Below are positions 55,707 to 64,000 of a DNA stretch of 64,000 bases, piece by piece. Under the pieces are notes generated by a model. That model did no database searches and had not been told where the DNA came from. It saw only the letters and a program-made list of their open reading frames with translations. Origin of the DNA: Achromobacter anxifer (GTDB taxonomy: Bacteria; Pseudomonadota; Gammaproteobacteria; Burkholderiales; Burkholderiaceae_B); the NCBI RefSeq assembly GCF_903652925.1, contig NZ_CAHLAR010000004.1:434001-498000 (forward strand). Reading direction: 5' to 3'. A program made the position numbers and the translations under genes. Every line of letters begins with the position of its first letter. Positions within the stretch are counted from its first letter, which is position 1.

Positions 55707-56945
55707 CTAACCGTTGGCATACATCCTCAGGAGCCTGTGTCCGACCACGCCCTGGCTGCGCACATACTGCCGGAAAGCGTCCAGCGGCATGGGCCTCCCA
55801 TGAAAGTATCCCTGCGTCACCTGCACACCCAAGGCACGCACCATTTCGTGCTCTTCATGGTTTTCCACCCCTTCGGCCACCACGGTCATGTCCAGCGAGC
55901 GCGCCATTGCCACCGTGCTGGCCAGGACGCTCTGGGCGTGCGGCTGCCGGCTGGCGCGGGCGACCAGATCCCGGTCGATCTTCAGTTCGTCGAACGGCGC
56001 GCACAGCAGACGGTCGAGGGAGGAATCGCCGGTGCCGAAGTCGTCGATGGCGCAACTGAAGCCGCGCAGCCGCAATTGCGTGATGGCTCCCGCCAGCGCC
56101 GCATTGGAACCCGCGCCGCCGTCCTCGGTGATCTCGATAACGATGCGGCCGGGCTCCACGCCGGCCCGCTCCGCGCGCTCGGCCACCCCTTGCGCCCAGG
56201 CGATGGAGCTGGCGACGGCGGCGGGCACATTGACCGTGATGACGCAATCCGGGCTGCTGCCGAGGGCGCGTTGGGCATCGAAGGCGCGCGCAAGCATGTA
56301 GTCGGTGAACGGTCCGAGCAGGCCTGCGGCCTCGAGCGCCGGCAGGAATACCGCCGGAGGCACCATCGAGCCGTCATCCAGGCGCCAACGGGCCAGCATC
56401 TCGGCGCCGCGCAACTCGCCGGTTTCGGCGCAATGCTGCGGCTGGAAGTACGCGGCGATCTGCCGCTTCTGCAGGGCGCGGCTCAGGTCGTCGCGGCTGA
56501 AGCCCTCGCACGAAACCCCTGCAGCCTGAGCCCCAGTCTGTCCGGCCTGCGTTTCGCCGCCAGCCTGGGAACACACCAGCGATTCGATTATCGAGATAAG
56601 GCTGGACGCCTCCAGCGGCTTGGCCAGTACGCCGACGATGGGCACGCCGCGAACGCCGGCGTAGGCCGCCGCGGCCTGCAGGATCCGTGAGGGATGGCTG
56701 CTGGCGATCGCGACACCGCGACAGCCGCCGGCTTGCGCCAAGGCGTCTATCATCTGCAGGCCGGTGCTGTCGGCCATGTCGAGATCGACGATGACCAGGT
56801 CCCAGCGCCTCTGGGCGATCGCCGCGAGCGCCGATGCGCCGTCATGCGCCATTTCCACTTCGGGCACGCCGATCTTGCCCAGCATCCGCGCCAGCGCGTG
56901 CCGTTGGAATTCTTCTTGATCGATAATCAGGGCGGTCTTGAGCAT
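55707..56945 (-). CDS. Response regulator with EAL domain (c-di-GMP phosphodiesterase)
   Basis: A 412-residue REC-EAL protein. REC: TALIIDQEEF with one of the usual acidic pair, phospho-acceptor Asp54 (VIVDLDM) and Lys in VLAKPLEASS. EAL (about residues 160-405): the EAL triad reads EML with the metal-ligand Glu kept, and NVPAAVA, IEITEDGG, CAIDDFGTGDSSLD, LKIDRDLV, AEGVEN and QGYFHGRPM are present, so catalysis is likely. It is organised like Pseudomonas RocR. It is divergent from the adjacent hybrid kinase, which is the obvious phosphodonor; a 14-bp box lies between them. Confidence 0.93.
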   Translation of the reverse strand: MLKTALIIDQEEFQRHALARMLGKIGVPEVEMAHDGASALAAIAQRRWDLVIVDLDMADSTGLQMIDALAQAGGCRGVAIASSHPSRILQAAAAYAGVRGVPIVGVLAKPLEASSLISIIESLVCSQAGGETQAGQTGAQAAGVSCEGFSRDDLSRALQKRQIAAYFQPQHCAETGELRGAEMLARWRLDDGSMVPPAVFLPALEAAGLLGPFTDYMLARAFDAQRALGSSPDCVITVNVPAAVASSIAWAQGVAERAERAGVEPGRIVIEITEDGGAGSNAALAGAITQLRLRGFSCAIDDFGTGDSSLDRLLCAPFDELKIDRDLVARASRQPHAQSVLASTVAMARSLDMTVVAEGVENHEEHEMVRALGVQVTQGYFHGRPMPLDAFRQYVRSQGVVGHRLLRMYANG

Positions 56946-57059
56946 GATGATCCCGGTGGACGGTGGCCGATGGCACTGCCGCTAGCGGCCTTGTGGCGGG
57001 TGGCGAAGACGGCAAAATGCCGACAAACCCATTTTTTCATCGCGGCGGCCGCACTGAAA

Positions 57060-57073
57060 TCAGTCGAGTCTTA
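57060..57073 (-). promoter_or_regulatory. Candidate RcsB-like box between the EAL and kinase genes
   Basis: Minus strand TAAGACTCGACTGA fits TARGAC-N4-CYKA, shared with 60241-60254 and 62157-62170. The enterobacterial RcsAB box is TAAGAATATTCCTA. It lies 115 bases before the EAL gene start and 135 bases before the kinase start. Confidence 0.5.
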
Positions 57074-57207
57074 TTTTTCGCCCAGATGCTTCAGGCCTGG
57101 TCCCAGTCCCGCCGTGCCAGCCGCACCCCGGACTTCAAAGGAAAATCGCGAAACGACCGTTCCTTTGGCTCTATCATGGCGTCACCCCCGGCGAAACCCG
57201 ATCCAGC

Positions 57208-60200
57208 ATGGCCGTGCAAACCGAAGACATATCTGAGTCCGAAACCCGCGGCCGGCCGGTGCGCAGCGCCATCAGCATCCTGAACCGCTATCAGCGGGCC
57301 CTGCTCTATGTCGGCGGCGCGGTGACGACCATCGTCCTGCTGGCCGTCACCGGCGTCATGCTGTACGCGCAGACCAAGGACTACATCGCGGAGCGCTACG
57401 CCGGATTCGTCATCCGCAAGACGCTGTTGCGCACAGCCCTGTCCGTGCGCGAGGGCGCCTTCCGCATCGGGCTGTCGCACGAGGAGTACGCCTGGCCCTT
57501 GCGCCAGGCGGCAACCCGGCCAGACCTGGTGCAGGCATTCGAGCGGCAAGGCGGGCGCATGGAGTTCCAGCGCAACCCCAACTTTCCTCCCGTGCTGGCG
57601 CTTGCCGACATCGGCCCCGGCCGCCCTGCCGCGGATTACCTGCCCTACCTGCACCTGACCGACGAGATCAGCTACTCGGCCGCGGCCTATGCCAAGGCGC
57701 TGTCGGTCACGGGCTTCTTTTACAGTCCCGACCGCCGGTTCCTGGGCTTGGGGCCCATGTCCGACACCCTGGACCCCATGGCGCTGACGCAAGCGCAGGA
57801 CGTACCCGGCCTGATCCGCAAGATCGCCCCCGATCTGGGCGACCTGGACTCCGACCAGGTACGGCAAACCTTGATGCAGGCCGGCGGCCCGCGTTGGCTG
57901 CCGCCGGCCATCGACCCTCTCACGCACAAGCTGTCCTTGCGGCTGTACCAGGCCGCCGCCAGCCAGGGCAAGATCTTTGCCATCTTCGTCGCCAGCTATC
58001 CGGCCGACACGCTGAACGCCTATCTGGAAACGACGAGCTACGAAGAGGCTGCATTCGTCGCCGGACCGGACACGCGCCTGCTGCTGCCTACCGGCATGGA
58101 TGAGCAGGCCTCGCAACTGGCCGGCAGGATCCTGCACGCATCCCTCGCTGCGCCGGCCAAGCCGTCGGAACTGCGCTACCGCGACGGCATGTTCATCCTG
58201 AGCGATCAGGTCTCGGAGTCCGGCTGGAACCTCATCTACGCGTTTTCGTGGCGCACCATCATCGCCGATCTGTGGCCCCGCCTGGCTGGCTATGCCGCCG
58301 CGGCGCTGCTGCTGGTGAGCTTCGTGTGGTCGGTCTTGCTGCTGCTCGACCGCAAGGTGTTCAAGCCCGGCTATGCGCGCTCGCAACGCATATTCGAAAG
58401 CGAGAACCTCAACCGCACCATGGTCGCCACGGCGCCCTCCGGCCTGGCCCTGCTGTCCTTGAACACGGGCGAGGTGCTGCTGCAGAACGAGGTCATGCAA
58501 AGCTATGCCGACAGCGGCGCCGCCGATGGCCCGCCCCTGCACGCGCGCCTGCTCGCCCTGTACGCCCAGGCCCCGGACGCCGCGGCCTGGCAGGCCGACC
58601 TGGAACTGCCCTACCCGCGCGCCGACGGCAGCCGCAGCGACCTGCTGGTCAGCGCGGTGCGGACCAAGTACCAGGGCGTGGACGTGCTGCTCTGCAATTT
58701 CACCGACATCACGGCGCGCAAGCTGTTGGAACAAAAGCTGGAGGAAGCCCGCGCCGCGGCCGACACGGCGAACCAGGCCAAGTCCGCGTTCCTGGCCACC
58801 ATGAGCCACGAAATCCGCACGCCGCTCAATGCCATCCTCGGCAACCTCGAACTGCTGCAGCGCTCGGGCCTGTCGCCATCCCAGAGCGAACGCCTGCGCG
58901 CGGTGACTTCGTCCTCGGCCACGCTGCTCGACATCATCAACGACATCCTGGACTTCTCCAAGGTCGAATCCGGCCAGATGAGCGTCGAGTCCATCCCCTT
59001 CGACCTGGCCGAGACGGCCCGCCAGGTCATCGCCGTCTTCACGCCGGCCGCGCAGGCCAAGGGCCTGGGACTGGAGTGCATCCTGGACGACGGGTTGGCG
59101 CCCCGCTACCTGGGCGACCCCACCCGCATCCGGCAGATCATGTTCAACCTGGTCGGCAATGCCATCAAATTCACCGCGCATGGCGACGTGCTCCTGGAGG
59201 TGTACCGGCAGGACGAGGACGATCCCTCGACGCCCATCGTCATCGGCGTCAGCGACACCGGCATAGGCATGACGGCGGCGCAGCAGGCCACGCTGTTCCG
59301 TCCATTCACGCAGGCGGACTCCTCCATCGCGCGGCGCTATGGCGGCACCGGCCTGGGGCTGGCCCTGTGCGCCCGGCTGGCCGCGCTGATGCACGGCAAC
59401 ATCGCCGTCACCAGCGCGCCGCAGGAAGGCAGCACCTTTCTCGTGACCCTGCCCTTGCACGCCGCGCCGGCGCTGGTCCAGGGAGATGCCCACGATGACG
59501 ACACGCCCGAGGCCGCACCGGCCAGACAGCCCCTCGCCGCCCGCATCCTGGTCGCCGACGATAACCCCGCCAACCGCGAACTCATGAAGATGCAGCTGGA
59601 AACCCTGGGTTACCAGGCGGACCTGGCCGAGGATGGCAGCGCTGCCCTCGCGCGCTACCTGGAGCAGGCCTACGACCTGGTAATCACCGACGTCAACATG
59701 CCCGGCATGGACGGCTATGCCGTGGCGCGCTGCCTGCGCGCGCAGGGCGCCACGGTGCCCATCATCGCCTACACCGCGCATGTCGGCGCGCAGGAGCATC
59801 AACAGTGCCGCGACGCCGGCATCGATGCCGTGCTGGTCAAGCCCCTGCTGCTGGGCAAGTTGGACGACGCCATCCGGCGACTGCTGCGCGCCGGTGCGGC
59901 GCCGGCCCCCGCCGCCCGCCCCCGCGACGAAATCGCGCAAGGCCCGCTGCCGGCCCGGGTACATCAGGCGCTGAGCCTGTCGCTGCGCCAGTCGCTTGCC
60001 GCGATCCGCCAGGAACTCTCGGCGGCCGCGGCCGGCGCGCCTCCCGGCGACGCAGGGGCGCCTGCTCATCTGCATTCCTTGCGCGGTGCCTTCGCCATGA
60101 TCCATGAATCGGCGCTGGCCGAGTTGTGCGGACGCATGGAAGATCTGGCCCGCGCATCCCGCATTGACGAACTGGCAAGCGTATTGGATCGCTTCGAGGC

Positions 60201-60243
60201 CGAGGCCAGCGCCGCGTTGTCCCGGCGCCAGCCCGAAAAATAG
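57208..60243 (+). CDS. Hybrid sensor histidine kinase (HisKA-HATPase-REC-HPt)
   Basis: A 1011-residue membrane kinase. TM1 spans about residues 31-55, a periplasmic sensor about 56-353, TM2 355-380, a degenerate PAS-like segment about 390-500, then HisKA with phospho-His534 ([10 protein letters not shown]), HATPase ([24 protein letters not shown]), REC with Asp828 (ITDVNMPG) and a C-terminal HPt with His956 (LHSLRGAF). The tripartite relay resembles EvgS/BvgS and RcsC-RcsD. The periplasmic part is not a recognisable Venus-flytrap domain. It neighbours an RcsB-like regulator and a REC-EAL protein, its probable targets. A paralogue starts at 62298. Confidence 0.94.
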   Translation: MAVQTEDISESETRGRPVRSAISILNRYQRALLYVGGAVTTIVLLAVTGVMLYAQTKDYIAERYAGFVIRKTLLRTALSVREGAFRIGLSHEEYAWPLRQAATRPDLVQAFERQGGRMEFQRNPNFPPVLALADIGPGRPAADYLPYLHLTDEISYSAAAYAKALSVTGFFYSPDRRFLGLGPMSDTLDPMALTQAQDVPGLIRKIAPDLGDLDSDQVRQTLMQAGGPRWLPPAIDPLTHKLSLRLYQAAASQGKIFAIFVASYPADTLNAYLETTSYEEAAFVAGPDTRLLLPTGMDEQASQLAGRILHASLAAPAKPSELRYRDGMFILSDQVSESGWNLIYAFSWRTIIADLWPRLAGYAAAALLLVSFVWSVLLLLDRKVFKPGYARSQRIFESENLNRTMVATAPSGLALLSLNTGEVLLQNEVMQSYADSGAADGPPLHARLLALYAQAPDAAAWQADLELPYPRADGSRSDLLVSAVRTKYQGVDVLLCNFTDITARKLLEQKLEEARAAADTANQAKSAFLATMSHEIRTPLNAILGNLELLQRSGLSPSQSERLRAVTSSSATLLDIINDILDFSKVESGQMSVESIPFDLAETARQVIAVFTPAAQAKGLGLECILDDGLAPRYLGDPTRIRQIMFNLVGNAIKFTAHGDVLLEVYRQDEDDPSTPIVIGVSDTGIGMTAAQQATLFRPFTQADSSIARRYGGTGLGLALCARLAALMHGNIAVTSAPQEGSTFLVTLPLHAAPALVQGDAHDDDTPEAAPARQPLAARILVADDNPANRELMKMQLETLGYQADLAEDGSAALARYLEQAYDLVITDVNMPGMDGYAVARCLRAQGATVPIIAYTAHVGAQEHQQCRDAGIDAVLVKPLLLGKLDDAIRRLLRAGAAPAPAARPRDEIAQGPLPARVHQALSLSLRQSLAAIRQELSAAAAGAPPGDAGAPAHLHSLRGAFAMIHESALAELCGRMEDLARASRIDELASVLDRFEAEASAALSRRQPEK

Positions 60244-60254
60244 GAATAGTCCTA
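60241..60254. promoter_or_regulatory. Candidate RcsB-like box at the end of the kinase gene
   Basis: TAGGAATAGTCCTA is a near-perfect palindrome (TAGGA-ATAG-TCCTA) that begins with the TAG stop of the kinase and lies 193 bases before the RcsB-like regulator start. It matches the reversed RcsAB box TAGGAATATTCTTA at 12 of 14 positions. Confidence 0.6.
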
Positions 60255-60446
60255 TCTCTATCTGAGCGCCTATCGGACCAGGCTGCTTATCGGCTTGGCG
60301 CCAGCCAAATACATTCTGTACTGGCGCCCCTGCGGCGCGACCGGCATCGACGGCCGGCTCGCGAGCAGGGCCGAAACCGAGCGCGGCCTGCGGCCGCCAT
60401 GACCGCCCCGGGCCGCTGGCCGGGCGAACACTATCCCTGTTCCAAC

Positions 60447-61133
60447 ATGAAACCACTCAACCTGCGCGTTGTGGTCGCGGACGACCACCCCGCCGTGCGC
60501 GCCGGCGTCCAGCACACGCTCACTGTCAGCAGCACCGTCTCCGTGATCGGCGCCGCCCGCGATTCCACCGAACTGATGGAGATGCTGAGCCGCCAAGCCT
60601 GCGAAGTCCTGATCTCCGACTACTCGATGCCGGGCGGCCATTTCGGCGACGGCATTACCCTGTTCGGCCTGATCCGCCAACGCCATCCCCATTTGAAGAT
60701 CGTCGTGCTGACCATGCTCGAAAGCCCGGGCATCGTGCACTCGCTGTTGAATCTGGGGGTGCCTGCCATCCTGAGCAAGTCGGATTCGCTGAACCATCTG
60801 CTGCCGGCGATCCATGGCGCGTATGCCAACGGCCGCTATCTCTCGCCGCGGATCTCGGAGCTGGCAAGCACCCTGGATCGCGGCGACTATGGCATCCACA
60901 TGCTGACCCGCCGGGAACTGGAGGTGGTGCGCCTGTTCGTGTCCGGCCTGACGATCAACGAAATCGCGGACCGCCTGCATCGCAGCAAGAAGACCATCAG
61001 CACGCAGAAAGGCACCGCCATGCTCAAGCTGGGCCTGGAACGCGACATCGAACTGCTGCGCTACGGCATCGAGGCGGGATTGATCAGCGCCAACAACCCC
61101 AGCCCGGCCGGCAATCCGCCGGAGCCAGGCTGA
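60447..61133 (+). CDS. RcsB-like response regulator (REC-LuxR HTH)
   Basis: A 228-residue response regulator. REC: VVADDHPAVRAG acidic pair, phospho-acceptor Asp58 in LISDYSMPGGHFGDGITLFGLI and Lys in SKSDSLNHLLPA. The SDYSMPG-GDG loop and the HTH (LTRRELEVVRLFVSGLTINEIADRLHRSKKTISTQKGTAMLKLGLERDIELLRY) align with E. coli RcsB more closely than with ordinary NarL proteins. ATG 60447 matches RcsB; an upstream frame exists. It follows the hybrid kinase and is convergent with a paralogue 12 bases away. Confidence 0.93.
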   Translation: MKPLNLRVVVADDHPAVRAGVQHTLTVSSTVSVIGAARDSTELMEMLSRQACEVLISDYSMPGGHFGDGITLFGLIRQRHPHLKIVVLTMLESPGIVHSLLNLGVPAILSKSDSLNHLLPAIHGAYANGRYLSPRISELASTLDRGDYGIHMLTRRELEVVRLFVSGLTINEIADRLHRSKKTISTQKGTAMLKLGLERDIELLRYGIEAGLISANNPSPAGNPPEPG

Positions 61134-61145
61134 ACGCCGGCCCCC

Positions 61146-61847
61146 TCAGCCCGGCGTGGCGCCCGGCTCGGGCGCGGCGGGAACTTCCGCCAAGGTCGCC
61201 GTCAAGCCGTTCTCCATCGCATAGCGGAACAGATCGACGTCGCGCTCGATGCCGAGCTTTTCCATGGCCTTCGCCTTCTGCGTGCTGATGGTCTTCTTGC
61301 TGCGATGCAGACGCTCGGCGATCTCATTGACGGTCAGGCCCGACGCATACAGCCGCACCACTTCCGACTCGCGTTGACTGAGCACGCTGTCGGCGTTGCG
61401 CCCGCGCCGCGTCAGATCGATGCCCTGGATGACCTTGTTGGCGCTTGGGGAGTAATACTTGCCGCCGGTATGCGCGGCGTGGATCGCGGGAATCAGGTGC
61501 GCCAGGGCGTCCGACTTGCTGACGATGCCGCCTATGCCCATGGTAACCAGGTTGTGCAGGACGGCGGCGTTGTCCAGCATGGTCAGCACCACCAGCTTGA
61601 GCTGGGGATAGCGCCGCTGCAACAGCCCGAACAGCAAGGCGCCATCGCCGAAATCGCCGGCCGGCATCGAATAGTCGGACACCACCACGTCGCAGGGCGT
61701 CCGGTCCAGAAGCGCGACCAGTTCGGTGGAATTGGCGGCGGCCCCCACCAGCGCGATGGTGGGCACCGCCGCCAGCGCATGCTGGACGCCCGCAACCATG
61801 CCGGGATGGTCGTCCGCCAACATCACCTTGATCTTGAATTCGTCCAT
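61146..61847 (-). CDS. RcsB-like response regulator, second copy
   Basis: A 233-residue paralogue of the preceding regulator with the same plan: LADDHPGMVAG, phospho-acceptor Asp58 in VVSDYSMPAGDFGDGALLFGLL, SKSDALAHLIPA, and the HTH LSQRESEVVRLYASGLTVNEIAERLHRSKKTISTQKAKAMEKLGIERDVDLFRY. CGGAGGCCTGGCG precedes the ATG. It is divergent from the second kinase, giving two kinase-regulator pairs. The two HTH regions are almost the same, so overlapping DNA targets or heterodimers are possible. Confidence 0.93.
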   Translation of the reverse strand: MDEFKIKVMLADDHPGMVAGVQHALAAVPTIALVGAAANSTELVALLDRTPCDVVVSDYSMPAGDFGDGALLFGLLQRRYPQLKLVVLTMLDNAAVLHNLVTMGIGGIVSKSDALAHLIPAIHAAHTGGKYYSPSANKVIQGIDLTRRGRNADSVLSQRESEVVRLYASGLTVNEIAERLHRSKKTISTQKAKAMEKLGIERDVDLFRYAMENGLTATLAEVPAAPEPGATPG

Positions 61848-62297
61848 CGCCAGGCCTCCGCTCAAGCGCCCCGATACGGCGCAACGCATTGTAGTCGCGG
61901 CGCTCGCGCATGGGTGACGGCAAGAGCGCCGCAACTTCTTGCTCGATGCCGGAATAACGTCGCCCTGCGCCAAGGCTGAAGGCCAAACGGCGCCCGGAAA
62001 GCCCGAAAACGGGTGTTCCCTTGCGTTTCGACAAACCGGGGAATGCAAGGCGTTGCGTGCTCAAAAACTCGAAACGGCGTGGCCGTCCGCGTCCTGCCTG
62101 GAGTCCTGCCCTGCAGCGAATTCATCAGCCTTGTCCTAGTTCGGACGCCGTCAATATAAGACGAGTCTGAATCCTGGAAAACAAATGCAAATATAGCGCC
62201 GAAATCAATTTACCAATGGGGATTTCGTGGGATTCTTCGCCTGCGTTTCACCCGGCCCGCGCTACCCGCGCGCGCGGCCCCACACCGATAGACTGAT
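61848..62297. other. 450-base divergent region before the second kinase pair
   Basis: This gap separates the second RcsB-like regulator from the second kinase. Its right half (about 62130-62230) is AT-rich compared with the surroundings and is the likely promoter area. It holds a TARGAC-N4-CYKA box at 62157-62170 and a GTCC-N6-GGAC palindrome at 62133-62146. No supported coding frame is seen. Confidence 0.6.
62157..62170 (+). promoter_or_regulatory. Candidate RcsB-like box before the second kinase
   Basis: TAAGACGAGTCTGA contains the palindrome AGAC-GA-GTCT and fits TARGAC-N4-CYKA, sharing TAAGAC and CTGA with the box at 57060-57073. It lies 127 bases before the kinase ATG in an AT-rich stretch. 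Confidence 0.5.
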
Positions 62298-64000
62298 ATG
62301 CCAAACACCGCCACGGCCTGCCTTGGCGACCCGCAAGACCTGCTCAACGCGGGAGCGCAACACGCCAAGGAACTCAGCCTCTTGAGCCGCTATCACTCCG
62401 TGATGCTGTTCGGCGGCGGCATGGTGCTGTCCGTCCTGATCGTGGTGGCGGCGTGCCTGGTGCTGTACAACGCGGTCAACGCGGCGGTTTCCCGGTTGCA
62501 GGCGGAACTCATGGCCCATCATTCCATCGTGACCATGGATATCGAAGGCAAGCAGACGGCCATGCGGCGCGGCGTCATTCATGCCGAACTGCTTTGGCAG
62601 GCGCGGCCCGCGCCCTCGCGCGCGACCTGGCAGGCGTTTCGCGCCGGCCAGGGGCGAGCCAGGCTGCAGGCCAGCCCCGGCCTCAGCCCCATCCTGGCCG
62701 CTGCCGACCTTGCGGCAGGCTCGTCCATGGACGACTACGCCCGTTATCTGGGCATGCTGGAACTGCAGGCCTACACCGCGACCGCCAGCGAGCAGGAACG
62801 TAAGTCGCCGCTGATGGCATACGGCTACAGCCCCGACCTGCGCTTCGTGGGGCTGCTTCCGGCGCCGCGCGCGGAATACGCCGAACTGCTGCGGCGCGCC
62901 GGCGTCCCGGATACCGCCGGCCTGATCGGCCGGCTGTCCTATGATCTGGCCGCCCTGTCCAACGCCGCGGTGGCCGCGCAATGGGCCTCGACCCGCCGCA
63001 TCCTGTGGCAGCCGCCGGGCGTCAATCCGCTATCCGGCGAGAACGTGCTCAAGCTCGTCCAGCCCGCCTTCGACGGCCTGGATCCTTTCATGATTTTCGT
63101 CAGCGACTATCCCGTGAGCGCGCTGGCAGCGCGGCTGGACGACATTCCCACAGGCACGGCCGTGGCGCTGGTCGACGGCGGCGGCCGCGTCCTGCTGGAC
63201 GTCGACCGGACCGGCGCGCCGCGCGCGGAACCCATCCGCGCCGCCCTGGCTGCAGGGTCCTGGAGACAGCCGGCGCATGAAGCGCGCACGCATTTCCAGG
63301 ACGGCGTTTTCAGCCTCAGCGAGCCGTTGCTGGATACCGGCTGGACGCTGGTCTACGCCTATCCGTGGCGCACAATCGTCGGCTCCATCCTGCCCAGCCT
63401 GGCGCTGTATCTGACCGTGACCATCCTCCTGTTGGGCACGCTGTGGGCGCTGCTGCTGTGGTTCAACCGCAAGGCCCTGATCCCCGTTTACCGCCGTTCG
63501 CAGCACGTGTTCGAAAGCGAGCACATGAACCGCTCCATCATCGCGACGGCGCAATTCGGCGTGGGCCTGGTGTCGTGCGCCGGCGGTGAAGTGCTGCTGC
63601 AGAACGCCATGATGGAGCGCTACGCCGCGCGCGCGGCGGCAGGCGTGTCCCTGCCCGCGCTGCTGCGCGACTGCCATGCAGGCGGCGACCCTAAAGCCTG
63701 GGTTCAGCGCGACCGCGAGGTGTTGCTGCGGCTGGACGACGGCCGCGAATGCGAACTGCTGGTCAACATCGTCAAGACGCGGTATCACGGCGACGACGTG
63801 CTGCTGTGCAGTTTTGCCGATGCCACCGCGCGCAAGGACATCGAAAAGAAACGGGAGGACGCCCGCGTCGCCGCCGTCGAGGCGGTGCGCGCGAAATCCG
63901 TGTTCCTGGCAACGATGAGCCATGAGATCCGCACCCCCCTGAACCTGCTGCTGGGCCATCTGGAACTACTGGACCGCGACCAGGCCGGCGGCCGCCAGGA
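62298..64000 (+). CDS. Second hybrid-type sensor histidine kinase (3' end outside window)
   Basis: An ATG at 62298 opens a frame with no stop to the end of the window (567 codons). TM1 lies at about residues 35-60, the periplasmic part to about 365, TM2 at 367-393, then a PAS-like stretch and the start of HisKA with phospho-His542 ([19 protein letters not shown]). The segments FESEHMNRSIIATA, GEVLLQNAMM and KTRYHGDDVLLCSF match [24 protein letters not shown] and [14 protein letters not shown] in the first kinase, so the two are paralogues with diverged sensor domains. HATPase, REC and HPt are expected beyond the window. Confidence 0.93.
   Translation, partial: MPNTATACLGDPQDLLNAGAQHAKELSLLSRYHSVMLFGGGMVLSVLIVVAACLVLYNAVNAAVSRLQAELMAHHSIVTMDIEGKQTAMRRGVIHAELLWQARPAPSRATWQAFRAGQGRARLQASPGLSPILAAADLAAGSSMDDYARYLGMLELQAYTATASEQERKSPLMAYGYSPDLRFVGLLPAPRAEYAELLRRAGVPDTAGLIGRLSYDLAALSNAAVAAQWASTRRILWQPPGVNPLSGENVLKLVQPAFDGLDPFMIFVSDYPVSALAARLDDIPTGTAVALVDGGGRVLLDVDRTGAPRAEPIRAALAAGSWRQPAHEARTHFQDGVFSLSEPLLDTGWTLVYAYPWRTIVGSILPSLALYLTVTILLLGTLWALLLWFNRKALIPVYRRSQHVFESEHMNRSIIATAQFGVGLVSCAGGEVLLQNAMMERYAARAAAGVSLPALLRDCHAGGDPKAWVQRDREVLLRLDDGRECELLVNIVKTRYHGDDVLLCSFADATARKDIEKKREDARVAAVEAVRAKSVFLATMSHEIRTPLNLLLGHLELLDRDQAGGRQ

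Noticed and set aside
57208-60243. Assigning the first kinase as BvgS or RocS1 itself
   Set aside because: Those kinases have Venus-flytrap periplasmic domains; none is recognisable here, so only the relay layout is shared.
57091-60456. Very long antisense open frame (1121 codons) over the hybrid kinase
   Set aside because: It is the complement of a gene with clear kinase motifs; long antisense frames are expected in GC-rich DNA and the translation shows no domain.

Overview
The window looks like chromosomal DNA of a high-GC betaproteobacterium of the Burkholderiales, most like Alcaligenaceae (Achromobacter or Bordetella relatives). This is inferred from the GC-rich codon use, a Bug-type (tripartite tricarboxylate) solute receptor, many LysR regulators, MHS-type transporters and the gene content; no rRNA or tRNA is present to confirm it.

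Layout. 1-8 kb: the 3' end of a sensor kinase, a YceI protein, a glutathione S-transferase, then a copper block (DUF2946, OprC-like TonB receptor, CopC, CopD) and an Omp85-like outer-membrane protein. 8-11 kb: a LysR regulator divergent from a second-copy-type enolase and RpiB. 11-17.6 kb: a Ugp-like ABC importer with a GpdQ-like phosphodiesterase, a HAD phosphatase and a divergent GlpR/DeoR regulator; together they read as import and hydrolysis of glycerophosphodiesters. 17.5-23.4 kb: arsenic (arsR, arsC, acr3, broken arsC, arsH) and chromate (chrB, chrA, chrB-like) resistance genes in visibly less GC-rich DNA. 23.5-26 kb: SorAB-type sulfite dehydrogenase and a phospholipid methyltransferase-like gene. 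26-32.7 kb: a catabolic cassette (GntR, IlvD/Edd dehydratase, MHS transporter, FAD oxidoreductase, Bug receptor) bracketed by a 61-bp near-identical direct repeat of the Bug gene's 3' end.

32.8-39.2 kb: a tightly overlapped operon (alpha/beta hydrolase, aryl-AMP/CoA ligase, VOC protein, aryl-CoA-type FAD hydroxylase, hot-dog thioesterase, TetR) headed by a 22-bp-arm palindrome; it looks like a CoA-thioester route for a 2-hydroxyaryl acid. 39.3-46.5 kb: a lipoprotein penicillin acylase divergent from a complete branched-chain-type ABC importer. 46.6-55.7 kb: two small envelope proteins, an SDR/SDR/MHS/hydrolase operon with a divergent LysR, a YcaC-like hydrolase with a divergent LysR, and an L-lactate permease family protein.

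55.7-64 kb: a signalling locus with a REC-EAL phosphodiesterase, a hybrid kinase (HisKA-HATPase-REC-HPt), two RcsB-like response regulators facing each other, and a second paralogous kinase running off the end. Three 14-bp sites fitting TARGAC-N4-CYKA, close to the enterobacterial RcsAB box, lie before these genes. I consider this duplicated Rcs-like phosphorelay coupled to a c-di-GMP phosphodiesterase the most interesting system in the window.
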